From contig NC_092670.1 of the NCBI RefSeq assembly GCF_964355755.1, positions 21,327,201-21,391,200 of the forward strand: a stretch of 64,000 bases of DNA. The letters run 5' to 3'. The stretch comes from Antedon mediterranea (taxonomy: Eukaryota > Echinodermata > Crinoidea > Comatulida > Antedonidae). Under the pieces are notes generated by a model. It was not told where the DNA came from. It saw only the letters and a list, made by a program, of their open reading frames with translations, and ran no database searches. Made by a program: the position numbers and the translations under genes. This document shows, in pieces, positions 1 to 24,392 of the stretch; position 1 is the stretch's first letter; each line of letters begins with the position of its first letter.

Positions 1-1059
1 AATTATCTTTTCTATATTTAGTTATCTAACACCATGGAGAAATACTAACTTAATTTCTCCATTCTAAACGTCCATTGTAGGAGCCTACTTACTAGTACGA
101 CAAAAAACAGTCACCAACAATTCATTTTCTTCTGGCTTCTATTAGTATATAATTGATAGATGATGGTTCATTGAGTGTAAACCAGTATAACTTTTATTTT
201 ACCTTACGTTTTCTAGACAGTTTCAATGAACCATCATATCAATATAACAATTTTGTTTAAATTCAATTACTTTTAATTTAAAACAATTAATTTTGAGGCG
301 TGAAAATGACAAATCCTGAATTAGTTGGTTCTTGTAAAAAATGTATATGTAATACTAAAACTATTAACAGAAGATAAGCGAGTGTACTTGATATTTATGT
401 ACAACAACTAAAGGAAAATCAAACCGATATAAATCATCAGGTCTACTCTAGCTAGACCATAAGATGTTCAAATACGATTGGATAAAAACCGGTTTCACTA
501 AAAAAAATTTTAATCGATGGCACGGTATTAAAAATCAGTCATCAGTACTAAAGTACCCGTACTTAACTTGCATTGTAATAATCCATTAGGCTACTTAGGT
601 GAGAAATGTCATTCATATTAATAGGACAAATCGCACGAGAAGTTAAATGATATCACGACATGTCCGCACTTCATTATCATTTTCCTCATTCAAAACTAGA
701 CTACCTTTTCTCCAAACTATGTAATCCTTTTCCAGACTTTAAATTGTAAAATATTAGATCTAAGTATTTATATTTATTTATTTATATCAGTTATTTACTA
801 CTGTATATTCCAAATTTTCTTTATTCTGATTTTTAATTCTCATATGTAATTTATTTTATTTATAGGGTTTTGTTTTTTTTTAAAACTTTACTGTTATTGT
901 TGTATTTTGTGTATTGTAGGCCTATTTATTTTTTTAGATTTTTATTTTATTTAATTGAAACCAACATCGATAATTACCTCCACTAACAGGTTTGATATTT
1001 AAACAAAGCTAGGACTGTTTAAAGCACCTTGATTGGTCCTAACATTGATCAAGGGCTTC

Positions 1060-1310
1060 TCTCGTCCAGTGCCCACCTTGACCAGAGGAAATGCATAAGA
1101 CAATACCTCTGAGGCAGATACTAGATGCAGGGGCTGCCATGAGAGTCAGCAGTGCTGATTTCAAATGCCTAACGGGACCCCAGCTTCATATACAGGACCC
1201 GATATTCCCAGATAGTCTCCCATCCAAGCTCTAACCAGGCCCAACGTTGCTTAACTTTATCTGTTCTGAGGGTCCCAATGACCACCCTCATTAAATATTG
1301 TTCAAATAAA
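1060..1310 (+). repeat. SINE-like repeat containing an antisense 5S rRNA-derived segment
   Basis: The 3' part (about 1265-1310: GAGGGTCCC, then CACCCTCATTAAATAT and an A-rich tail) matches the 3' end of the tRNA-type SINE at 27171-27409, so the two are related retroposons. The middle carries the 3' half of a 5S rRNA on the opposite strand. The 5' limit is uncertain. No target duplication was identified. Confidence 0.55.
1187..1258 (-). repeat. 5S rRNA-derived pseudogene segment
   Basis: Read on the minus strand, this stretch follows the conserved 3' half of eukaryotic 5S rRNA: TTAAGCAACGTTGGGCCTGG, then TTAG, CTTGGATGGGAGAC and GGGAATA. The 5' half, with the rest of the internal promoter, is missing and several positions differ from the usual consensus, so it is not a working 5S gene. 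It lies inside a SINE-like repeat. Confidence 0.7.
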
Positions 1311-1700
1311 AATAAGAAGATTAAAGAAATGTGTCTATTTCGTGATATATATTAGGTTTGACCAAATAATATAAAAAACCAATATTGATAAATTCTCTTT
1401 AATTATTTAGAAGAATATGCCTGTTATAATATAAACTCACTGTAAATACAACTCGCCACCGGTATAAGGTTCATCTAAGAAATGCGTTACTACGACAACG
1501 AATTATTTGATTAAATACACTTTGTAATTCAATCCATATTAATACTATAAGTAGTTGAAATACCAATTATGTTGTTTGCTTTGTTATAAAGTGCACACGC
1601 ATTCCTCCGAATAAGAATTTAACGGTCTAATGACGAAAAAATGCTAACGTAATTTACAAAACCTAAAACGCCAGATTGCATTGCGTTGCCGTTACATTTG

Positions 1701-1839
1701 AGCTGTCTACACAATCAAACTAGTTTGACAAAAAAAGTGTGATGTGCCTAAATACGGTAGTGATATGACATCATCATGTCCATATATAAGCACATCACAT
1801 TTTTTGTCACATAAAGTTTGATAGTGTAGACAAGGCTTT
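1701..1839. mobile_element. MITE family A copy (TIR about GCTCTGTCTACACTATCAAA)
   Basis: The terminal inverted repeats are a variant of GCTGTCTACAC...ATCAAAC at the left and GTTTGATAGTGTAGACA at the right. Between them lie GTGTGATGTGCC and GGCACATCACA-type subterminal repeats and a central GATATGACATCATCATGTCC. The element is short and non-coding. The same family recurs at about 6287, 12913, 26435, 37630, 39362 and 47311, which defines it as a repeat family. The transposase class is not determined. Confidence 0.8.
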
Positions 1840-2607
1840 ACATCTATATACATGTGAATGCTTAATTACTAAACAGACAGACAGACCCTCGTTCACATTA
1901 TCCCAGGAACATCGAGAGGACGTGAAATCAAATAATACGGAGAAATGTGTCCGTTGGCCTCTGCTTGCGCCTCTAACAAAGTGATACCTACTCCTCCTGT
2001 TTATGAATATCTTATACTGTATTTACCTTCATAATCTAACACAAAAGAATTAGAAAACGCACTGCTTTGATCGAGTGCTTTTTATTTGGTATCCTATCTT
2101 GGGGGTCTACCTCTTATGTTCAAGTTCAATGAGTTTATTTATAATCTTTGGCGTGTATCTAGACCTTTAGGCCCAGAACTACTTAAAATCTCTTTCGAGC
2201 TTAGCTGTAGCACTCATCTGACATTTACGATGTTTACATGGCTCTCCTTCAGAAATCATGTGTTTTACATTCTATTGACATTCATGTCATTTTCTGACAA
2301 CGATTGACACGGACTTCTATTGTATTTTTAGTCTACAGCTCCATATGTCGGTCGGTCGGTCGTAAACACTAACTCAAATTTGAGCACGCGACTGCAGCCA
2401 TGTATATGGCCTTGTTAGTATACGTTATGAGCCAATTATCGTGACGTCATAACATCGTAACATTGTCATATTCCCACCACTGGTATTTCGTATTTTTCGT
2501 AGGCCTATACACCTAATACTATATACTGCATTACTAATTTTATTATTTTTTTATAGAATTTCAGATGTTGAAGTTAATTAAACGTTAATTGAGAGAGTGG
2601 AGACGCA

Positions 2608-3429
2608 ATGTCAAGAGTCAAACCAACAAGTGCACCAGGTAGAATAACAAGCCGTGACGACATATGGAAAGACATCCGTGATTGGGCAAAACCTTCATCA
2701 GGACGCAATGACGACGACGATCAAACATTGGTCATCGGTTCTCAAATCAAAGACAACGTCACAGAACAACGTATGCTTGAGAGTCGGTTATTTGACCTAT
2801 CCAAAGAAAGGTATAAGTTCATAGTTCAGGTTGCCTGGCAGCGTAAAGCTTTCCTTGATCGACAAAAGCAGAAAACCGGTGTTATGAAAAAGTTACTGAC
2901 AGGAATCGACACGACTGAGATAGAGCTCTCCAGCACAAAGAAACAGCATTCTGGAAACATAAAAGACCGTTTACAACAATACAAAGAACTGGTTGAGAAA
3001 ACATACCCGCGGAATGCTAAACCTGAACGTGACGAAGATAGTAACGAACTTCTAGAAATGAAACCAATTTTTATTGAGCGTATCTACAAAACTGAGCCAG
3101 TTTTTGGTGACTCTTGCGGAAAAGGACATGGTAAACCGATAGCCAGATATGTGCGTAGTCCGGATAAAAAACGGGGATTTTTCCCAGCAATCGGATCACA
3201 CGGAAATGATGCTCCAGGTCGGCAGAGTGTACCGGCAAATTTTATGCGCCGGGAAAAATCATTTTCGTCGGTGAAGGAGTCAAACCAGGCGCTCGACCAC
3301 CGGTGTAGATGTAGCATTTCAACTCCAACTATTAGGCCTAGATATCTGACATATAGGTCTGTGTATGATGGACGTTTTAAAAATCTACAGAACTGTCTAA
3401 CGCGTCCATATAAAGCAGACCCACCGTGA
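2608..3429 (+). CDS. uncharacterised basic protein, 273 aa, single-exon coding region
   Basis: A long uninterrupted ATG-to-TGA reading frame. The start ATG follows a likely 3' splice site (TTTTTTTATAG near 2557), so an upstream untranslated exon is plausible. The protein has an acidic patch (NDDDDQ) near residue 35. A charged, helix-prone stretch follows at roughly residues 50-140, with alternating Lys/Glu/Leu as in a coiled coil. The Arg/Lys-rich tail is low in structure signals. No signal peptide, membrane segment or zinc motif is visible. AATAAA signals near 3909 and 4033 could end the transcript. I do not recognise the family. The length in AT-rich DNA and the even composition support a real gene. 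Confidence 0.6.
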   Translation: MSRVKPTSAPGRITSRDDIWKDIRDWAKPSSGRNDDDDQTLVIGSQIKDNVTEQRMLESRLFDLSKERYKFIVQVAWQRKAFLDRQKQKTGVMKKLLTGIDTTEIELSSTKKQHSGNIKDRLQQYKELVEKTYPRNAKPERDEDSNELLEMKPIFIERIYKTEPVFGDSCGKGHGKPIARYVRSPDKKRGFFPAIGSHGNDAPGRQSVPANFMRREKSFSSVKESNQALDHRCRCSISTPTIRPRYLTYRSVYDGRFKNLQNCLTRPYKADPP

Positions 3430-4323
3430 GAGCTGCGTCCTTCAGTTTCTGCCAAGAAATGGAGGATTAAAAAAAAGACGCAATAGGCAGGTGCATCATT
3501 ATGTCCACGTTACTTAAATGAGGTCTACGTCATAATTATCTTATAACATCATCAGCAGCACGTCATCATCAGTTAGAAAGCATTCAGTGTTGGGTCAATT
3601 TGTGACGTCATGTGGAAGGTGTTTCCATAATCATATAGGCCTATGAATTCAGAAGACCTATAGTTACCGTATGACTAAAAAATGCTGTTGTTCAATATAC
3701 TCTTTTCCTAATAAATCTGCATAAAAATTAGAGAGAGCAAAAATTGGAAACTGGTCGTGTTCAGGACCTAGTTATTTACCCGGGTAAATGAGTCAGGAGA
3801 GTCCGGATCGTATCGTCGACAAATAGAAATCTTATATTTTGTGTTGTAGGGCAACATATACTTTATAAATGTATGTTAAAATATATGCGTTGTTATAATG
3901 ACTTTAAAATAAAAGTGCAAGAATGAAAATGTGACAAAAACATAACCAAAAATAATATGTGCGTTTAAAGAATACACTTCTTGTTGTTTGTTGTAAATGA
4001 ATTATGTTATGTCTTTTAAAATGTATTCAACAAATAAAACATTGATACGATATTAAATATTAAAGTTCCATTTATTTCCTCCATTTTATCGATTCGTATC
4101 ACGATAAGGTCTGATGAACTATACAAACCCTTTACAATAGATGATTACTGTATATACAATGCTTAATAATATGAATGACTCTAAAAGTTAACACCTATAT
4201 AAAATGACCCAATCGTAAAATATATAGTTACTTTCACCTTATTACTCTCCTTTGTCGATAGTCTTACCCTATGGCTGCTCTATCTAAGTCTAAACTTACC
4301 CGCAACACAATCTGGGACGAGTT
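3430..4323. other. intergenic, convergent 3' flanks
   Basis: Gap between two convergent ORFs. It holds plus-strand AATAAA signals (about 3909, 4033) and a minus-strand one (TTTATT near 4071), in line with two 3' ends meeting here. No other gene seen. Confidence 0.5.
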
Positions 4324-4989
4324 TCAGTTATTACCACCCTGCCTTGTACAATTATACATATGATACATAAATTGCATTGGGTTAAACCCGGGGCCACCCA
4401 TATTACCAAAATCCGGGTTCATGTGGTGTGGTGGCGGTTGAGATTGATTACCGTCGTCACAAGAGTGGGTTTCACCGTCTCTTGGTGGTGGTGGTGTACT
4501 AGAATTTCTGCTGTCCTGGTGCATCCCAGTCATCCATATGGGCAAATTACTAAAATAGTTTTGGTTCGTGTACATAAACATGCAGAAATTATTACCGTTA
4601 TCTCCTGAATTTGACCAGAAAGCTCCAAATGAGTGATTGTCGCCCTTTTCCCCATCCTTACCAATACCGACGTCACTCTTCTGGCTATGGTCACCGTCAG
4701 CATTTTCTTCTTCCTTATTCACATTGTCTGTTTCAGGTGCGGCCTCCGTGCTTTCGTTGCAATTGCCTTCACTTCCATCAATAAATTCTGATTGGTCAAT
4801 TGTATTATTGTCATCTTCCGTCAAAATACCAGAATCTACTGATTTAGAATCGTCATTGTCAGATGGTTCTTTTCTTGTTCCATCTTTCTCATCTAAGTAA
4901 CAAACTTCCATTGCCTCTATGGCGTCTGTTAGCGCCTTGTCATCAAACGTTCTGTTAGATTCATAATTGACATGACTCGTTCTGTACAT
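4324..4989 (-). CDS. uncharacterised acidic, low-complexity protein, 221 aa
   Basis: An open frame of 221 codons on the minus strand. Residues 1-120 are highly acidic and Ser/Asn-rich, with many DDN, EEEN and DGEKGD runs. The C-terminal third is rich in Pro, His, Asn, Gly and Met, with a TPPPPRDGE stretch, QPPPHHMNPD and FNPMQFMYHMYNC near the end. It looks intrinsically disordered, with no recognised domain, signal peptide or membrane segment. The ATG at 4987-4989 is taken as start, but an upstream exon cannot be excluded. The antisense ORFs at 4360-4608 and 4637-4900 are shadows of it. Function unknown. Confidence 0.55.
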   Translation of the reverse strand: MYRTSHVNYESNRTFDDKALTDAIEAMEVCYLDEKDGTRKEPSDNDDSKSVDSGILTEDDNNTIDQSEFIDGSEGNCNESTEAAPETDNVNKEEENADGDHSQKSDVGIGKDGEKGDNHSFGAFWSNSGDNGNNFCMFMYTNQNYFSNLPIWMTGMHQDSRNSSTPPPPRDGETHSCDDGNQSQPPPHHMNPDFGNMGGPGFNPMQFMYHMYNCTRQGGNN

Positions 4990-5849
4990 GATTGTAATGC
5001 ACTGCTACTGCAATTGGGAAAATTACAATAGTGCTGAATTTTCAAACAAAACGCTTTATATAGGCTTCCAATGAACGTTTCCGATACGTTTGGTTTCCGA
5101 TACGTTTGGTATTGCTAAAAGTTGTGCAATGCCTCTTAAAAAGAGGGCGTACTCTAGTACCAGATGAATGACGTAATATAGTGCCAAAGATCTTATGATA
5201 CGCATGAACGATTTCATTCACAACATTCACGTGTTCGTCTGGTAAGCTAGGTCTAGGTTTTTTCTTAACTAAAATATAAATGAAACGCGTGTAAAAAATG
5301 AGCTGATATTAATAAACAATGTATGCTTTTATATTATTTGTTGATTTTGAAATGATATTACTAGTAGTCTTTCTAGCTTAATAAGAAAATAGGTTAACTG
5401 GGCCTAGCCTCTACTAGCTAGCTAGCTAGGAGTACAGAAACAGTAGGCTAATAAAGGCCTCTCTATCTAATAGTAGAGGCCCTCTAGCTAGCCTAGCTAG
5501 CGAGCCCTACGCTATTATTAGTATGAGTATGCATTTATATAAAGGTAATAGGCTATATGCGTTGTTTAGACCTTTTATAGCAAGAAGTAGAAGTAGTAGA
5601 AGCCTCCTACGCAGGACGTTCTACATCTAGCTGCTAAACGTCTAGAGGTTTTGATGAGGAGGATGACCAAGCAAGAGAGGAGTATGAGCTAATTCATATA
5701 ATTATTATTTAGGCCTAATTATTGATCTTTCATATCATAGGCCTACAATATACAGTACTGTATGTCCATTATGAAGGAAATTATTTGTTTATTTTACAGC
5801 CAGAGCCTTAAATTAAAGAATCCATTAAACGCTGATTCCTACAAAATAA
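4990..5849. other. intergenic with CTAG-rich stretches
   Basis: Holds short CTAGCTAGCTAG runs (about 5414-5430, 5480-5500) and AGGCCT words. A small minus-strand ORF at 5042-5230 has no recognisable content. The 3' end belongs to the TSEN54 5' region: an acceptor TTTTACAG ends at 5799, so TSEN54 has at least one untranslated exon upstream that I cannot place. Confidence 0.4.
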
Positions 5850-8800
5850 ATGGATATTTTACGGTACAAAAATCGCGAATCTGGTGTGCCAAGAAGAGGG
5901 TCTAAAGAGAACGTTCCTGATGGATCAGAACGGCAAGAAAAAAAGTTGTCGAATTTGTGTCACAGAAATGAAGTCCTACTCAAAGAAGAACGTGTCGCTA
6001 AACTGTTAGTTGGTTTAATTTAAATAAATTTGGTTCTAAAATTGGGGTGGGGTGATTTTTAAATTGTTTTTCTATCATGCTTTTGATATTCATTCAAGAA
6101 AAATCAGTAGAACATAACATTTATCTCAATTTCTTGTATTTCTATGATTAGAGGACATATTGCTATCGGCGAGTGGGTTCCAGATGAGGGCAGTGTTGAA
6201 GTTATTGTTGAGAAGGTAGAAAGAAATACTGTTTAACTACAGTATGAATAGATTATAATTTTTTAAAAACTAATAAAACAGTTTCTAAAGCTGTGTCTTC
6301 ACTATCAAACTATCTTGACAAAAAAGTGTGATGTGCCCAAATATAATATAGTGATATGACACCATCATGCCCATATATGGGAACTTCACATTATCACATA
6401 AAGTTGGATAGTGTAGACAGAGCTTTATATATATGTATTGAATTACTTTTTGTGTAGGGAAAATTCTGGCATACTATGGGTTACCATAAAGCTGATAAAA
6501 AGTGGTTACGTCCTTTTGAAGCTTTGTATTTACTGGAAACTGTAAGTACTAGATACTCGCTTTTTTTGGATCACATGATACTATTTTGAATTATGATTTG
6601 AATATTCATTAGTTATTATTGTCAGTGCTCATTAGATATTCGCTTTCATGGGATCACTATGTCAGTGCAAGAGGCTTATGAGATTCTTATACCGAAAATT
6701 GTCTCCATAGAGTTTTATCAGGTAAGCGTAACAAATTAAATTAAACCTCATGGTATCTTGCATGTTTTAAATGTTGATAAATTTATTATTTTCAAATAAG
6801 CAGGAAGTTCAAGTTCAACATTCAAGATTATGAACTTATAATTTCAGGTATATTCCTATTTAATGAGACTAGGATACATCATTGAAGAATATAAGAGGTA
6901 AGATCTCAAAATGATTACTAAACTGTAGCTGCAATATACTTATATGACATATAAATGTGTATGATAATACTGTTTTGTATGTTTGTTTGTACGAAAACGT
7001 CCAGTTCTGAATTTTAATAATGTCGGTATATACCAACAGATTGGTTTTATTTATTTTTTTTGTCCAGCAAAAATAATCAAGACACCCTAGTCAAAGATGA
7101 AAATAATTCAACTACTCAAATTAGAGATGAATCCAGTAAATCTACAAAAGAAATCTCTAGTGAAAAAGTATGTCATCAAAGTACTGGTATTCCTGGTGAA
7201 CCAAAGAGCACTTGTAAAGAAATATGCCATTTAAATATCACTCAAACTGAAGAATCTGATATACAGAGTTCTTGTGAAAGAGCTGGTTCTTCTACAGAAG
7301 CTGAATGTGAACCACGCAAGATAGATACTATCGGCCAATCTGGCAGTAGCGATAAACCTTCAAGCCATGTTGTAGATAAAGTTGGTGTACCTTTAGCCAA
7401 CATGTCCAAACGAAAGTTTGATCAGTCAGTGGACATCAACGCACGAAATGTACTACCCGAGAAAAAGGTAAAGCTGAATTATACATCATGGAACTTTAAA
7501 GAGATCTGCCTTCCAAATATTATGGATCAGGATGTGGAGTCTAGAGAGCTGCCTATAGAGCATCTGGATAAGATTCGCCTACCACAGATGCTAACACTAC
7601 AGAGAGAAAGCCAAGTGTTGACTGTTACTGGTAAAGAAGAAACACAGCCTTCAAGATTGTTGCAAGATCTTGAGTCTGACTCTAGTGATAAACAAAAGAG
7701 TAAGATATTTTAAAATGTATATTATTATGTGAATGGTACTATTAAATACTGGTGGTAGTGATACAGATACTGGTGGTGGTGGTTCTGTGGTAGTGGTTGT
7801 GGTGCTGAACTAGTGGTAGTGCATTTTGGATGTAATGGTAGGTTATGCAGGGTGTGAATATTGGTAGTGGTAACACAGTATTTGTACAGTACCACTGTAA
7901 TGTTATTGGTGGTGGTAAGAGGTATATGTGATTTTCGTACTCTGTATTAATGGATAGATATTATTGGTGGGAATATATGTTTACATCACTTTTTATATTG
8001 TTCGAAGGTTTGCATGGCGAAATCAAATGTTGATATAAAGTTTGCGGTACACCACGTATATTAGTTCTGAAAATAACTGTTGAGTTTCTCAACGTTTCGA
8101 TCAATATGCGGAGGACGATCAAAGTATATTGATCGAAACATCGAGAAACTCAACAGTTTTTTTCAGAACTAATATACATGGTGTACCGCAAACTTTATAT
8201 CTACATCACTTTTTAAAAATTTGTTGGTTTTTATTTTAGGAAACATGCCATTGGTGAATAAAGATTCACCCAGGAACTGGTATGAATATAAACAGTTAAA
8301 GAAGCAAAACAATGACCTTTCTCCCCTTCATGAGTCACCTATGAAACACATATGGGAGGGGCTAGTGCACCCTCTTATTAAACCATCAGATGCCCTATCA
8401 ACTGGTGAGTTTCGCTTCAGTTGTGTATGATGCTATTTTAAAATACAATAAATGATTTATAATGCATATATAATTTTAAATGTAATTACAGTAGAAGCCC
8501 TCCTTTGGTTGCTCTACCTATTCAGGGGACAACTTATTGGTGTCATCTTTTTACTGTATTTCATTTTTATTTGTCCAGTTTTACTGTGTATTATTTTATT
8601 TTTATTTATTAGAGCTTCTTATGGACAAGTTACAAATTATTAAGAAAGCTAACATACCACACTGCACAGAGTAAGTAAGATCATGGTATTGACGTATTAC
8701 AGGCGCGGATGTACCCCCACCATGGTGGGCCTGTGGCTCAAATACTTAGTGTCAGAGGCCTCAATTATTTCAAAATCCTTGATCCTCCCCTAAATAACCA

Positions 8801-9449
8801 ATAAATATGTATAATAAATATGTAACTTGGTAGAAATAAAATGAATGTCATGATTTTCTAATAGATTTTGTGAGACGTCAACAAATGGCAACATCCATTT
8901 TAGTGTCTATCTACCAGAGACTAATTACAAGAAATCTGCACCAGGAAAACCAATCATTTATGTCATTGTAACAAAGTAGGTCATGCTTGTACATGTGTTT
9001 TAATCAATTTAGTGAAATGGTAGTTAAAATTGAGGAAAACATGGAAAACTATCTTATCTTTATCTAGTTTAATAAATAGTTTTACTCATATGTATTATGT
9101 TTGTTGTAAGTAACGCTATCATTAAAGGACACTTCTTATTAGTGGTGTTCTCATGTGGGTTCTACTATATTGGATCTGTACATATTTAATAGCATTTTAT
9201 GGACAAAATAATAATGCAGATACAGATAATAGTTTTTCTATTAATACATTTTAAATACTACAATACTTATTATTTTGATTTTGTAGGCTAGAAGATGAAC
9301 CACCAAATATGTTGAGCCAAACTCAGTTGACCCGTCAGGCTGGAACCACTCCTCTTGTGTGGGCTGTTGTAGATAATGGTGACATATCATTCTATACATT
9401 ACATGAAGTAGACCTACCTCAAGAAATATTCATTGATGGATCAAAATAA
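5850..9449 (+). CDS. TSEN54: tRNA-splicing endonuclease subunit Sen54
   Basis: Non-catalytic subunit of the nuclear tRNA-splicing endonuclease (with TSEN2, TSEN34 and TSEN15), which cuts introns from pre-tRNA. Ten coding exons: 5850-6004, 6152-6215, 6458-6541, 6626-6721, 6848-6897, 7068-7699, 8240-8404, 8613-8670, 8865-8975, 9287-9449. All are bounded by GT/AG with matching phases, and they total 525 codons plus stop, close to the mammalian length. The N-terminal Sen54 domain (about residues 50-150) shows GKFWHTMGYHKADKKWLRP, FEALYLLE, SVQEAYEIL and a VYSYLMRLGYI helix. Residues 150-360 are Ser/Glu-rich linker, nearly all in one exon. The C-terminal fold (360-525) contains NWYEYKQLKKQN and TPLVWAVVDNGDISFY. 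The upstream frame contains a stop (TAA at 5814-5816), which fixes the ATG. AATAAA near 9606 may end the mRNA. Introns 2 and 6 carry mobile elements. Confidence 0.95.
6287..6425. mobile_element. MITE family A copy in TSEN54 intron 2
   Basis: AAAGCTGTGTCTTCACTATC at the left pairs with GATAGTGTAGACAGAGCTTT at the right. The interior AAAGTGTGATGTGCCCAAAT and the GACACCATCATGCCC centre match the copy at 1701-1839. It sits between two TSEN54 exons without disturbing the splice sites. Confidence 0.8.
7740..7930 (+). repeat. GGT/GTG-rich low-complexity tract
   Basis: Degenerate GGT/GTA/GTG triplet runs (for example ACTGGTGGTGGTGGTTCTGT) in TSEN54 intron 6, just after the large exon. An imperfect microsatellite. 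Confidence 0.6.
7996..8201. mobile_element. fold-back element in TSEN54 intron 6
   Basis: Positions 8032-8109 and about 8127-8201 form a long, nearly perfect inverted repeat (outer ends GATATAAAGTTTGCGGTACA and its complement). The loop is about 17 bases, GCGGAGGACGATCAAAG. A 14-base direct repeat (TACATCACTTTTTA) lies at 7982-7995 and 8202-8215, consistent with a target-site duplication of a fold-back or hairpin MITE. About 36 bases of non-palindromic DNA separate the left copy from the stem. Class not determined. Confidence 0.7.
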
Positions 9450-10568
9450 AAAAATAATGAGTGGGCCCAGAGCAAAAGACAACAATGTTCGCATTCTCTC
9501 CCCTTTCGTGCCATCCTCTCACTAAATTATCATATTCAATTTCATTTTAATCTTTTATTTTGGAATCTCTGGTGCATGAAAGTTACATTACGTATAAATT
9601 TTAAAAATAAATCCTGACTAATAACATGGAACTATAAATAGTTCCATGCTAATAACTAGAAGACTCATCTCAGAATGCAGGTATTTCACCTGGAGAGCAT
9701 CTTTGACTTATAATAAGACGTTACCTATTAACATTAAGACTACAACATTTTCACTTCACTTCACACATCAGGCCATATTGATTTTATTAAAAATTCATAA
9801 AAATGAGGAAGTCTACATTCATAACAGTTTACAAGTCAATAAGAATAGTTGATGTCAATTTGTATGTCTTTGTTTATTTGGTTTATTAAAATTAATAAGA
9901 AGAGCACAAAAATGTAAAGTGTATTGATGTCATTAATGTAATGTAATGTTGTTTGATTTATAAAGTGCTTATACAATCAAAAGATTGTCCCAAAGCACTG
10001 AGAGAAAAAACAGAAAAAATTACAAAGAAAAAAGATGGGTTTTTAAGAAAACTATGATAGAGGATGCATTTTTAATAGGATCAGAAAGATTTTTCCACAG
10101 TTTGGGGGCTGCAACTTGGTGGTCGACCTAAGAGATCTTTTGCAAACTGAAGATCTACGTAGGTAATTAAATTGGAAATATATATGATGGTGATTTATTA
10201 TATGTATTATTACTAATTAGTATGTTTTAATTAAACACATGAATTTAATAGTACTGTAATATATTAAATTCTTATACCGTGATAATGATATTTATTATTA
10301 AAATGTCATATTTTGTGGGGCGTGATCGTGGGTGTTGTTAACTTTGTGAATAAATACTTTAAAATGAAAAAAAATACTGCAATTAATTTATTGCGTCAAA
10401 GAAGAAGATAAAATATAATTTGTTTGCGCCCTCAACGTCCAAACATTCACACATCATGACAACAACGAATCTCTTTCGCGGGGAAGAAATTTCGTTATAT
10501 TTTCTGTTAATAAATAGTTACATCGTGGGAATTTTAGGGAAATAAAATAATACAATAATAAAGTATAA
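9450..10568. other. TSEN54 3' flank and KATNIP upstream region
   Basis: Holds the TSEN54 3' untranslated region (AATAAA near 9606). A SINE-like tail around 9948-10150 contains GATTTATAAAGTGCTTATAC and a partly complementary CAAAGCACTGAGAGA. The last 130 bases before 10569 are the likely KATNIP promoter and 5' untranslated region. There is no clear TATA box. Some higher-GC DNA occurs near 10420-10490. Confidence 0.45.
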
Positions 10569-23808
<13,240 letters not shown>

Positions 23809-23996
23809 ACTTGAGTATCAACCCTGTTGGATATAAAACGCAAGAATGACAATATACCCTTAAGTGCTATTGTATATATAGTAAGGCCCATATCATTTTA
23901 ATATTTTAAACAGCACCTTTACCCTTGAAATGTATGACTATGCGGACAAAAGCCTTGCTGCCTGTATTGCTGGCCTTGACTCTATAAATTTAATCT

Positions 23997-24392
23997 AGGG
24001 ATGTATGGCTAGGCCAAGATCTCTTTGAAGAAAAGCCCAGTATATTCTGTGGAATAACCAGTAGCACTGCATGGTGCATTAAGGAAGGAGGAAGTAGGGA
24101 TGTATGGCTAGGCCCATGATCTCTTTGAAGAAAAGCCCAATATAGTCTCTGGAATCACCAGTAGCACTGCATGCTGCATTAAGGAAGGAGGAAGTAGGGA
24201 TGTATGGCTAGGCCAAGATCTCTTTGAAGAAAAGCCCAATATATTCTGTGGAATCACCACTAGCACTGCATGCTGCATTAAGGAAGGAGGAAGTAGGGAT
24301 GTATGGCTAGGCCCATGATCTCTTTGAAGAAAAGCCCAATATATTCTCTGGAATCACCAGTAGCACTGCATGCTGCATTAAGGAAGGAGGAA
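23997..24392 (+). repeat. four-copy tandem repeat, 99-base unit
   Basis: Four units start at about 24000, 24099, 24199 and 24298 (GGATGTATGGCTAGG...AAGGAAGGAGGAAGT). Units 1 and 3 share GGCCAAGATC and TCTGTGG. Units 2 and 4 share GGCCCATGATC and TCTCTGG. The array is therefore a duplicated two-unit (about 199-base) block. It lies about 190 bases after the KATNIP stop, probably in its 3' untranslated region, since AATAAA signals follow near 24432 and 24797. Confidence 0.9.

Noticed and set aside
4360-4900. Plus-strand ORFs opposite the acidic protein
   Set aside because: They are the complement of the 221-codon minus-strand frame and show only hydrophobic/Ser bias from acidic codons.
23997-24392. 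CRISPR-like array
   Set aside because: Units are contiguous 99-base copies without unique spacers, in a eukaryotic 3' region; a plain tandem repeat.
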